Part shown: positions 27,773-35,556 of the stretch, piece by piece
How the letters are laid out: every line of letters begins with the position of its first letter
Numbering within the stretch: position 1 is the first letter of the stretch
DNA from: Octadecabacter sp. B2R22
GTDB lineage: Bacteria > Pseudomonadota > Alphaproteobacteria > Rhodobacterales > Rhodobacteraceae
Direction: 5' to 3'
Assembly (NCBI RefSeq): GCF_018861045.1
Contig: NZ_JAHKQJ010000007.1
Coordinates: 310,001-374,000 of the forward strand
DNA length: 64,000 bases
Notes under the pieces: model-generated
Seen by the model: only the letters and a program-made list of their open reading frames with translations
Databases searched by the model: none
Told to the model about the DNA's origin: nothing
Position numbers and translations under genes: made by a program

Positions 27773-27792
27773 CCAAAATTCAAGAATTTTGG
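27773..27792. repeat. palindromic intergenic element
   Basis: A perfect 9-base dyad, CCAAAATTC and GAATTTTGG, around AA. Just before it (about 27740-27771) lies a smaller CGACC-TTCG-GGTCG hairpin and a G-rich stretch. The composite looks like a dispersed repeat element rather than a simple terminator. It separates the convergent DUF3422 and membrane-protein genes. Confidence 0.6.
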
Positions 27793-27826
27793 CAGACAGA
27801 CTTGATGTGTATTGCGGCCGGACGCC

Positions 27827-28282
27827 TTAGGCCTTGCGCAAAGGGCGGGTGAGGGCTTCCGTTCCCCAAAGCCCGATGAAAAGCCAAATGGGGGTGAAAA
27901 GGCCGTGCACAAAGAGGCTCAGGATCGCTTCCCATGTGCGCCACGTGGTGCCGAAATCGATCTGAAACAGGAACGAAATATTAGCAGCCCCCATCCACGC
28001 GCCGATCAGCCACGCCCCCAGAACGATTGCCAATCTGAACTTTGACGGGGCTAAAACACAAAGGGTAAAAACGGCCAGGAAAGACACCATAAAAGCACCC
28101 GTCGCATACATAAAGAACGTCATGTAAGTGACTGGCATTGATGGGTAAAGTGGGACCACCCCGCCATCCAAGTAATCGCGAATGATGCCGAAAGACCAAA
28201 TTCCGTGAAGCGCGCTCATGATCCAACACCAGAGTGCTGTGACCAACGCAAGAAGAGCTGCGTTGCGCAGAATCTTGGCCAT
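27827..28282 (-). CDS. membrane protein of unknown function
   Basis: 151 residues with four hydrophobic segments (about 5-25, 47-75, 84-102, 118-139). It starts four bases after the moaA stop with a GGGGG ribosome site, so the two are co-transcribed. No motif recognised, and no obvious link with molybdenum cofactor synthesis. Confidence 0.75.
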   Translation of the reverse strand: MAKILRNAALLALVTALWCWIMSALHGIWSFGIIRDYLDGGVVPLYPSMPVTYMTFFMYATGAFMVSFLAVFTLCVLAPSKFRLAIVLGAWLIGAWMGAANISFLFQIDFGTTWRTWEAILSLFVHGLFTPIWLFIGLWGTEALTRPLRKA

Positions 28283-28286
28283 GTTG

Positions 28287-29303
28287 TTAGCCCCCGGTGT
28301 GGCTCATGTGGCGGGAGACTTGGCCGTCGACTGTTTGACGGGAATAGTCGAAATCATGGCCTTTGGGCTTAAGCCCGATTGCTGCGCGAATGGCATCTTC
28401 TAGCACGGCGTCATCACCACCGTTGGCCGCGCTGGCGCGCAGCGGTGCGCGTAGGTCTGAATGACCTTCTTGCCCAAGGCAGGTATAGATTTCGCCCGTG
28501 CAGGTAACGCGCACACGGTTGCAGCTTTCGCAGAAGTTATGGCTCATCGGGGTGATGAGACCGATTTTCTGACCAGTTTCTTCGATCCGGATGTAGCGGG
28601 CAGGCCCGCCCGTGCGTTCAGCCAAGTCACTGACCGTAAAGCGTTCTTCCAAACGCGCGCGCAGGTCCTTGAGCGACCAATATTGGGTGATGCGGTCTTC
28701 GTTTCCGATGTCACCCATAGGCATGACTTCAATGAATGTCAGATCAATGTCCCGATCCGCGCACCACGCTTGAAGGGTAAATAATTCGCTTTCGTTAAAC
28801 CCAGCCAAAGCGACCGTGTTGATCTTTACGCGCAGCCCAGCCTTTTGGGCTGCGTCAATGCCGCGCATCACCTGCTCAAGGCGACCCCAGCGGGTGATTT
28901 CTGCGAACTTGTCGTCATCCAGCGTGTCGAGCGAGACGTTGATACGGCGCACACCTGCCGCATAAAGGTCGGCGGCATATTTCTCGAGTTGGGACCCGTT
29001 TGTTGTCAGTGTCAGCTCTTTGAGAGCGCCTGTCTCCAGATGGCGTGTCATCGCATCAAAGAAGGTCATGATGCCGCGTCGAACCAAAGGTTCTCCGCCC
29101 GTTATTCTAAGCTTTTCAACACCTAAGCGGATGAAGTTCGAGCAAAGCCTGTCGAGTTCTTCGAGCGTCAGAAGGTCCTTTTTTGGCAGGAACGTCATAT
29201 TTTCAGACATGCAGTAAACACAGCGGAAATCGCATCGGTCTGTGACCGAAACCCGCAAATATGTAATCGCGCGTGCAAAGGGATCTATAAGTGGCGTTGT
29301 CAT
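28287..29303 (-). CDS. moaA: GTP 3',8-cyclase MoaA (molybdenum cofactor synthesis)
   Basis: 338 residues. A radical-SAM enzyme making (8S)-3',8-cyclo-7,8-dihydro-GTP. The SAM-cluster cysteines are C24, C28 and C31 in CDFRCVYC; the second cluster is near the C-terminus in [12 protein letters not shown]; the chain ends in Gly-Gly, as required for activity. TTNGSQL and GGEPL are the SAM-binding blocks. moaC and moaB are not in the window. Confidence 0.97.
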   Translation of the reverse strand: MTTPLIDPFARAITYLRVSVTDRCDFRCVYCMSENMTFLPKKDLLTLEELDRLCSNFIRLGVEKLRITGGEPLVRRGIMTFFDAMTRHLETGALKELTLTTNGSQLEKYAADLYAAGVRRINVSLDTLDDDKFAEITRWGRLEQVMRGIDAAQKAGLRVKINTVALAGFNESELFTLQAWCADRDIDLTFIEVMPMGDIGNEDRITQYWSLKDLRARLEERFTVSDLAERTGGPARYIRIEETGQKIGLITPMSHNFCESCNRVRVTCTGEIYTCLGQEGHSDLRAPLRASAANGGDDAVLEDAIRAAIGLKPKGHDFDYSRQTVDGQVSRHMSHTGG

Positions 29304-29398
29304 GGCGTGACCGTAAGGACGGGCAACAGCCCGCGCAAGGGAATTGCGCCTTCAATTCCCCCTCGACAGCGACTTTGGGCAAACGTAGGTTCTGGCGT

Positions 29399-29953
29399 AT
29401 GAATAAGTTGTTAGCAATCTCGGCCTTTGTTGGGCTTTCCGCCTGTGCGAATGGGCCCTTTAACTCTCCGTTTCAGAATGCTGATCCTGCGATTGTCGCA
29501 CCTGTTGCGGTGTCCGCTGTAACGCCTGATTTGTCGCCGTCTTTGGGGGAGGCCTTTGCGCCACCTGTTCGTCCGACCTTGGATAGAACCCAGACGCGCC
29601 CCGATTTTCCGCCACCGCCCTCCGCGACGGCGCGCACCGTTGAGCAGTTTGACACCACAACCGCCGAAGATCGGGCCGCCGCCGTGGCGACGCCCGTCAG
29701 CAGCGGGGAGCGCCGTTTGGGCACGACCATTGCCAGCCTCGGCAGCCCCACGGACCCCGGAATTTGGTTCAAGACACCTTTGGTGAGCGAAGTGACCCAA
29801 GGGCGCGTTGTCTATAACGGTAATTCCGTCGCAGTTGAGTTGCGCCCCTCTGGCGGCGTTGTTGGGTCAGGCAGTCAGATTTCGTTGGCTGCAATGCGTT
29901 TGATCGAGGCGCCCCTAACAGGGCTGCCGGAAGTGACGGTCTATGCCAACTAA
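29399..29953 (+). CDS. roseobacter lipoprotein (family often mislabelled D-galactarate dehydratase)
   Basis: 184 residues from the ATG at 29399. Lipobox GLSACANG at 12-19 marks an outer-membrane or periplasmic lipoprotein. A Pro-rich linker is followed by a conserved C-terminal block: RRLGTTIASLGSPTDPG and FWKTP-like FKTPLVSEVTQGRVVY, ending MRLIEAPLTGLPEV. From memory, homologues carry a galactarate dehydratase label that nothing in this sequence supports. Followed 13 bases later by the YihY gene. Confidence 0.7.
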   Translation: MNKLLAISAFVGLSACANGPFNSPFQNADPAIVAPVAVSAVTPDLSPSLGEAFAPPVRPTLDRTQTRPDFPPPPSATARTVEQFDTTTAEDRAAAVATPVSSGERRLGTTIASLGSPTDPGIWFKTPLVSEVTQGRVVYNGNSVAVELRPSGGVVGSGSQISLAAMRLIEAPLTGLPEVTVYAN

Positions 29954-29966
29954 TGAGCCTTTCTGA

Positions 29967-30791
29967 ATGTTGCGGTCCGCCTATGCCGTTTCTCGACAAG
30001 TCATTGATGACTTAGGGGAAAAGAATGCGGGGCTGATTTCGGCGGGTGTCGCCTTTTACGGGCTTTTTGCGATCTTTCCCGGCATCGCCGCGACGATTTC
30101 GTTGTTTGGTCTGTTTGCAGACCCTGTGGTGGTCGACAGCCAGCTTGATCTGATGTCTGGCCTCATGCCGCTTGGCGTGTTTCGATTGTTCGAGGCTCAG
30201 ATAGATGGGTTGCTGAGTGCGGGTGGGGCGACGCTCGGGGTTACGACATTGATTTCGATTGGCATCGCGCTTTGGTCTGCCCGCACAGGTGTTGCGGCGC
30301 TTATTCGCGGGTTGAATGCCATTTTTGATCGACCGAACCGCGGCAGCATTAGGCATATTTTTGTTGCGCTGTTCATGACCGTCTGCCTTGTGGGGATCTC
30401 GATCATTGCGCTGTTGATGGTCGTGGTTGCGCCAATTGTGCTGGCGATTATTCCGTTCGAAACGGACAGTGCACTGTTGTTAGAGGGTGTTCGCTGGTGT
30501 GTGGCCATTCTTGTTTTGCTGATGGGGTTGGGTATTCTTTATCGTTATGGGCCCAATCGGCGCCTGTCGCGGTTGGGGTGGGTCACCCCCGGGGCCGTAT
30601 TGGTGGTGGTTTTATGGATCGCGATGTCGCTCGCATTTACGGCCTATGTCACCAATTTCGGAACCTACAATGAGGTCTACGGATCCATTGGTGCTGTCAT
30701 CGCATTGTTGATGTGGTTCTACCTAAGCGCCTATCTGATCCTGCTGGGCGGCGCTCTCAATGTGACGCTTGATCGCCGCAAACCCCTCTGA
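29967..30791 (+). CDS. YihY/BrkB family inner-membrane protein
   Basis: 274 residues with six hydrophobic segments. The family signature is visible: AGVAFYGLFAIFPGIAA near residues 27-43, then GNRGS-like FDRPNRGSIRH, PNRRLSRLGWVTPGA and YNEVYGSIGAVIALLMWFYL. Formerly annotated as ribonuclease BN, which is incorrect for this family. Function unknown; possible role in envelope or transport. Follows the lipoprotein gene closely. Confidence 0.9.
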   Translation: MLRSAYAVSRQVIDDLGEKNAGLISAGVAFYGLFAIFPGIAATISLFGLFADPVVVDSQLDLMSGLMPLGVFRLFEAQIDGLLSAGGATLGVTTLISIGIALWSARTGVAALIRGLNAIFDRPNRGSIRHIFVALFMTVCLVGISIIALLMVVVAPIVLAIIPFETDSALLLEGVRWCVAILVLLMGLGILYRYGPNRRLSRLGWVTPGAVLVVVLWIAMSLAFTAYVTNFGTYNEVYGSIGAVIALLMWFYLSAYLILLGGALNVTLDRRKPL

Positions 30792-30853
30792 AACATACTG
30801 AAATACTTTGATTCGCAAATGATTCGTTCATTGGAAATTTCCCCCTAGAAATA

Positions 30854-30892
30854 GTTGAGAAATCAACATATGGTGGTTGCAATGTATATAAT
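30854..30892 (+). promoter_or_regulatory. putative promoter with dyad upstream of the biofilm adhesin
   Basis: TATAAT at 30887-30892 is a perfect -10 hexamer. Its -35 region is poor, but a perfect dyad GTTGA-GAAA-TCAAC (30854-30867) covers the -35 position, suggesting an activator or repressor site there. The adhesin ATG follows 40 bases after the -10 box. Confidence 0.45.
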
Positions 30893-30931
30893 GCGGCAAA
30901 AAAGCCGTGAACATGAGGCGGAGTGAGTACC

Positions 30932-33900
30932 ATGTCAGCGATTAGTTTCGTTGTCCGTGATGTTGCGGGCAATATTTCCAGAGGTTCTGTGGCCGGAGAA
31001 GGTGTTCCTTCTTCATTGATTGTTGGGGCGGGGGCCGATGTGTCGCTGAACCTGAGCCAAGGTCAGATCCTGTCTTATACCCGTCAGGGTCAAGCGCTAG
31101 AGATCACTTTGGTCGATGGGCGCACGATTGTGATTGAAGGTTTCTTCACAATGGACGGCGTGAGCGAGAATGAATTGTTCCTGTCTGCCAATGGTACTTT
31201 GACAGAAGTCGACCTCACCGCGGGTGCTGGGTCCGACTATTATGCCTCTTACACAGGTGGCGATGCTGCGATTGGAAAATTCGCGACAAACGACGATCTG
31301 TATTTCATGCGTGATGCAGACGTTATGCTGGCAGATTCTTATGTTCCCGTAGATGATGAAGTCGGCATGCTTGGTGCGATGGCGCCTCTCTTTGGTTGGG
31401 GTGGTGCTGCGGCGGCTGCGGCTGCTGGTGCAGCGGTGTTGGCTTCTGGCGGTGGCGATGGTGATAGTGGCGGTGACGATGGTGTTGCTGCTCCTGTGGT
31501 TTCGGTAACAGCTGGCACTGAAGCGGCAGAGCATGTTGTGAACGAAGAAGATCATGCTGATGGCGTTGAAATCGGCGGGTCTGGTACTGCAGGTGCAACG
31601 GTTGAGGTTGTCATCGATGGCGTAACTGAAACAACAACCGTTTCTGAGGACGGTGAGTGGACTGTCACGTTTGATCCTGAAGATATTGCAACAGGTGAGT
31701 ACGAAACTCCTGTTGAGGTCACGATCACCAATGAAGGTGGGTCCACCACTGTTACGGATACCTTGATCGTAGACACTGTGATCGGTGTAGATGTCGAAGC
31801 CACTGGTGGCGCTGATGGTGTAATCAACGCTGCTGAATATGATGGTGGCGTTACGCTGACGGGTACTGTGACTGGCGGCGAAGCTGTTGTCGTGACGATC
31901 AATGGTGTTGATTACGACGCCACGGTTACAGACGGCACATGGACGCTTGATGTTGATAGTGGCGTGATGGGCGAGGGTGAATACACTCAAGAGATCACAA
32001 TCACTGCAACTGATGCGGCTGGGAACTCTTCTTCCTCATCTGCGACGGTCGTTGTTGATACCGTAACAAGCGTTACTTTGGATACTTCCGCAGTGGGCGG
32101 TTCCGACAATGTTGTGAACGGTTCCGAGCAGCCGAGCGGTGTAACCCTGACGGGGACAGCGCAGCCAGGTGCATCTGTTGTTGTAACAATGGCAGGTTAT
32201 TCCCAGACCGTTACTGCAACAAGCGACGGTACATGGTCTGCAGATTATACCGCCGCGCAGGTTGGTACCGGCGAGGCAACACATGACGTGACTGTTGTGG
32301 CGACAGATGCTGCGGGTAACACTGCATCCTCTTCCGGCACCGTGGTTGTTGATACTTACGTCAACGAACTCGAGATGACTTCGAACTCTTCTGGTGGGTC
32401 CGATAGCGTTGTTAACTTCAACGAATCCGGTGAATCCATCACGATGGCAGGGACTGTAGAACCCGGTTCCACCGTAAGCGTGAACCTGCATGGCGTCGTT
32501 ATGGCGGCAACGGTTGATGCGGACGGCAATTGGTCTGTGACATACCCGGGCGGCACTCTTGAGGGTGGCGAGTACGAAACATCCGTAACTGTGACGGCGA
32601 CGGATGCCGCGGGCAACAGCTCGTCCATTTCCGAAGCGGTCAATGTTGATACGGTTGCTGGCGATCTTGCATTGTCCACTCAGCCGATCGAATTGGACGA
32701 TGTTGTGAACTTCGACGAAGCAAGCGATGGCGTTGTGATCAACGGCACAGCGACACCGGGCCTGACTGTTACGGTTGGCTTTGGTGATGCGACGATGGAT
32801 GTCTTGGCGCAGTCTGACGGCACATGGTCCGCGAACTTCCCTGCGGCTGACGTTCCGGCTGATACGGCATCAGCGCCGATCACGGCCTCCATCACGGATG
32901 CTGCGGGCAACTACAAAGAAGTCAGCGACACTGTCGAAATCGATACAATCGTTCAGCCGCACGAATGGTCTGCGGCGCCTATTGAAGGTGACAACATCAT
33001 CAACGCGGCCGAGGCTGCGAACGGTGTGACATTGTCCGGCACAACTGAGCCGGGTTCCTCTGTTGTTGTCGAATTTGGCGGCGAGACTGTGACTGTAATT
33101 TCCGGCGCAAGCGGCGCTTGGAATGCGAACTTCTCTTCCTCTTCGGTTCAGGCCAACTATGAGGGCACAGCTGCTATGACAGCAACGGCAACGGACCCAG
33201 CAGGGAACGTGTCGGTCATCACAAGCTCGGTTGAAGTCGATACATGGGTGAACGAACTCACAACGACCGATCCGGTTGAAGGTGACAACGTTGTTAACAA
33301 CGCTGAAGCTGCGGATGGTGTTACGCTGAACGGGACTGTTGAAGCGGGCTCTACTGTGAGCGTCGTTTACAACTACGGTTCCGGTTCCATCACACGTGAC
33401 GCGACTGTCGATAGCTCTGGCAACTGGTCTGTCACATACGACGCTGATGAGTTCCCAGCAGGCGAATACACAGCCAGCATCACAATCGGTGCTACGGATG
33501 CCAACGGCAACTACTCCGAGATCACGGACACTTTTGAGGTCGACACAGTTGCGCCAGACGCACCTGGTGTTGAAAGTGTTACGCTGACGGCTGACGGTGT
33601 CGAATACCTTGGTATCGATACAACGGACAACGACGTTACAGTCAGCGAAGTCACATCTTCCGGCGCTGTAAACGAGCTTGCGGATCAAGATGACGGTGCG
33701 ACGCTCCCATGGGGTGAAACACTGTTCAACTTCGACCCTGCTTTGTCCGATGGCACGCACCTTGTGGTCAACGAAACTGACGGCTCCTCCAACTCCAACG
33801 CAACGTATGTTGTGATGGAAGAAACCGGAACGGATGTTGTTGATATGGGCGGTTTGGGCGATTTCGACATCGGCGCGATTGACCTGAGCTTTGCTAAAGA

Positions 33901-34114
33901 CAGCGAACTGACATTGGATGTTTCCACGCTCGAAGGTCTGTCTGATGCGGACAACAACCTTGTGATCCACGGTGGCGATGACGACTCCGTCACGCTGGCT
34001 GGCGCATCTAACAGCGGCCAGACAACAACGATCGATGGCAAGTCCTACGACGTCTACACAATGGGCGACGATGCTCAGGTCTTCATCGAAGACGGCGTAA
34101 ACGTGACCATCTAA
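30932..34114 (+). CDS. BapA-like biofilm adhesin, secreted by type I system
   Basis: 1060 residues, very acidic and poor in Cys. Start at ATG 30932; GTG at 30923 in frame is less likely. N-terminal about 1-150 is a BapA-N-type prefix (FVVRDVAGNISRG; GRTIVIEGFF). A Gly/Ala/Asp linker (about 155-188) leads to seven tandem Ig-like domains of about 97 residues (about 189-871), each ending in VDT or similar and containing ATDAAGN. The last 190 residues carry a distinct C-terminal domain with YDVYTMGDD and VFIEDGVNVTI, the usual uncleaved type I secretion signal of BapA/LapA-like adhesins. The secretion genes follow directly. Early repeats use more T/GGT codons than later ones. Confidence 0.92.
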   Translation: MSAISFVVRDVAGNISRGSVAGEGVPSSLIVGAGADVSLNLSQGQILSYTRQGQALEITLVDGRTIVIEGFFTMDGVSENELFLSANGTLTEVDLTAGAGSDYYASYTGGDAAIGKFATNDDLYFMRDADVMLADSYVPVDDEVGMLGAMAPLFGWGGAAAAAAAGAAVLASGGGDGDSGGDDGVAAPVVSVTAGTEAAEHVVNEEDHADGVEIGGSGTAGATVEVVIDGVTETTTVSEDGEWTVTFDPEDIATGEYETPVEVTITNEGGSTTVTDTLIVDTVIGVDVEATGGADGVINAAEYDGGVTLTGTVTGGEAVVVTINGVDYDATVTDGTWTLDVDSGVMGEGEYTQEITITATDAAGNSSSSSATVVVDTVTSVTLDTSAVGGSDNVVNGSEQPSGVTLTGTAQPGASVVVTMAGYSQTVTATSDGTWSADYTAAQVGTGEATHDVTVVATDAAGNTASSSGTVVVDTYVNELEMTSNSSGGSDSVVNFNESGESITMAGTVEPGSTVSVNLHGVVMAATVDADGNWSVTYPGGTLEGGEYETSVTVTATDAAGNSSSISEAVNVDTVAGDLALSTQPIELDDVVNFDEASDGVVINGTATPGLTVTVGFGDATMDVLAQSDGTWSANFPAADVPADTASAPITASITDAAGNYKEVSDTVEIDTIVQPHEWSAAPIEGDNIINAAEAANGVTLSGTTEPGSSVVVEFGGETVTVISGASGAWNANFSSSSVQANYEGTAAMTATATDPAGNVSVITSSVEVDTWVNELTTTDPVEGDNVVNNAEAADGVTLNGTVEAGSTVSVVYNYGSGSITRDATVDSSGNWSVTYDADEFPAGEYTASITIGATDANGNYSEITDTFEVDTVAPDAPGVESVTLTADGVEYLGIDTTDNDVTVSEVTSSGAVNELADQDDGATLPWGETLFNFDPALSDGTHLVVNETDGSSNSNATYVVMEETGTDVVDMGGLGDFDIGAIDLSFAKDSELTLDVSTLEGLSDADNNLVIHGGDDDSVTLAGASNSGQTTTIDGKSYDVYTMGDDAQVFIEDGVNVTI
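31496..33552 (+). repeat. seven Ig-like repeats in the adhesin gene
   Basis: Seven units of roughly 290-300 bases, bounded by VDT-type codons near 31776, 32062, 32356, 32650, 32947, 33244 and 33546. Each contains VVN...GVTLTGT, GTW or NWSV, and ATDAAGN-like motifs. Divergent at DNA level, so no recent slippage. Confidence 0.85.
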
Positions 34115-34161
34115 GACCCTCGCTCTCCTCACAGTGGGGGAGGGCGCACGACACTTGCGGA

Positions 34162-34180
34162 GGGCCGGACCAACCGGCCC
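34162..34180 (+). terminator. hairpin between adhesin and tolC-like gene
   Basis: GGGCCGG at 34162-34168 pairs with CCGGCCC at 34174-34180 around ACCAA. No T run. Probably a partial terminator or RNA processing site that keeps the secretion genes below the adhesin in expression. Confidence 0.5.
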
Positions 34181-34215
34181 CCGCACCGCAAAAGATAAGC
34201 GAACTGGGGTATTGA

Positions 34216-35556
34216 GTGGGACAGGCTTTCAACATCAAAACATCATTTGCAGCGTTCGTATGCTGCGGCGTTTTGAGCGGCTGCATGGCAGAGAATTTTG
34301 GTGGAGACATCGTTTCACGCGCAGGCGGTATTCTAGGAAATGATAACGCAGTTGCTGCCCCGTCAGCTGATACTGCTGCCTTGGATGGCGAGCTGTCCAA
34401 CGGCGAACGCTCCGCCCTGATCGACGCCCTCCTTATTCGCCAATCTGTCCTGCCATCTGGTCCCTATGCTCAGGTGGCACAAAGCGTTCTAGAGGCAAAC
34501 TCACGCGCCGCAGAGGCAGATTTGCGCGCCGCGATGCTGCGTGCAGAAGCCCGAGAACTGAACTGGCTCCCGTCCATTGGCCCGTCAATCTCTTTGAGTT
34601 CTTTGGGGTCAGTTGTTGCAGGTCTTTTGATCGAACAAACTTTGTTTGACGGTGGCGCGAAACGCGCCGAACGTGAATTCGCCCGCGCCGACGTAGAAGT
34701 TGCCGCTGTGGCTCTTGCTCAAGATACAAATGATCGCGTCTATCAGGCGCTTGATCTTTACCTGACCGCACAAGCCTCCGAGGCCCGCGCCGCCGTGAAC
34801 GAAGGCGGTATGGCGCGGATGGAGCGGTTTGAATACGTGATGTCGGAGCGTGTAAACGCAGGCATCAATGACCGCGCTGATTTGCAACTGGTGCAGCAAA
34901 AGCTGACACAGATGCGCTCGGACGTTTTGGAAGACCGCGAAAACGCAAATTCCGCCCGCGCAGAACTGGCCGCGATGTCTGCGACCTCGCTTGATGGTGT
35001 GTCGGGCATTTCTTCTTTGGGTGATGTTGTTGGCACAGCCCAACCGCTTGACGTGATGAAGACCCAAGCAGAAGGCACCCGTGGTCTTGCCGAAGCACGC
35101 GCGCTTCAGGCTGGTTACATGCCAAATATTTCTGCATCTGGGACCGTGGGCGTTAGTGATAGTGCGGGGATCGACGTGGGCATTCCAAACGGGCTCGGAT
35201 TTGGCCGCGGTGCTGACATGGCTGCGATTGATGCAATGGGCGAAGCTGCAGAATTGCAGGTCGCAGAGCAGCGCGAAGACAGCGCCCGTGAAGTGGCCGC
35301 AGTTCAAGGGCAGATCACGTCCTTGCGCCGCCAGCAGGGCAATATCCAGACAATCATTTCGCAGGCACAGGACAACTACACATTGTTCGAAGAACAGCTG
35401 CGTGCAGGTCAGCGGACCGTTCCAGAAGTGGTCGGCGTGTTCCGCACCAAGCTGGACGCAGAACGTGAAGCGGTTGCTTTGCGCTATGACCTCGCCCGCC
35501 AAGAGCTGATCTTGGCGCGCATTTACGGCACTTTGGTCGATGGAGATGACATATGA
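34216..35556 (+). CDS. TolC-like outer membrane factor of type I secretion system
   Basis: 446 residues, GTG start with GGGG upstream. Signal with lipobox GVLSGCMA (about 18-25), so a lipid-anchored outer-membrane factor. The two OEP repeats are long helical hairpins (about 80-240, 275-440) rich in Ala and Gln/Glu, e.g. YQALDLYLTAQASE and QDNYTLFEEQLRAGQRTVPEVVGV, the typical substituted repeat. It forms the outer-membrane channel. Overlaps the ABC gene start by four bases (ATGA). Confidence 0.93.
   Translation: MGQAFNIKTSFAAFVCCGVLSGCMAENFGGDIVSRAGGILGNDNAVAAPSADTAALDGELSNGERSALIDALLIRQSVLPSGPYAQVAQSVLEANSRAAEADLRAAMLRAEARELNWLPSIGPSISLSSLGSVVAGLLIEQTLFDGGAKRAEREFARADVEVAAVALAQDTNDRVYQALDLYLTAQASEARAAVNEGGMARMERFEYVMSERVNAGINDRADLQLVQQKLTQMRSDVLEDRENANSARAELAAMSATSLDGVSGISSLGDVVGTAQPLDVMKTQAEGTRGLAEARALQAGYMPNISASGTVGVSDSAGIDVGIPNGLGFGRGADMAAIDAMGEAAELQVAEQREDSAREVAAVQGQITSLRRQQGNIQTIISQAQDNYTLFEEQLRAGQRTVPEVVGVFRTKLDAEREAVALRYDLARQELILARIYGTLVDGDDI

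Noticed and set aside
29399-29953. D-galactarate dehydratase
   Set aside because: The label used for relatives does not fit: 184 residues, lipobox, and none of the metal-binding motifs of the enzyme.
32870-34186. 438-codon open frame antisense to the adhesin
   Set aside because: Mirror image of repeat codons; no recognisable domain, no promoter or ribosome site.
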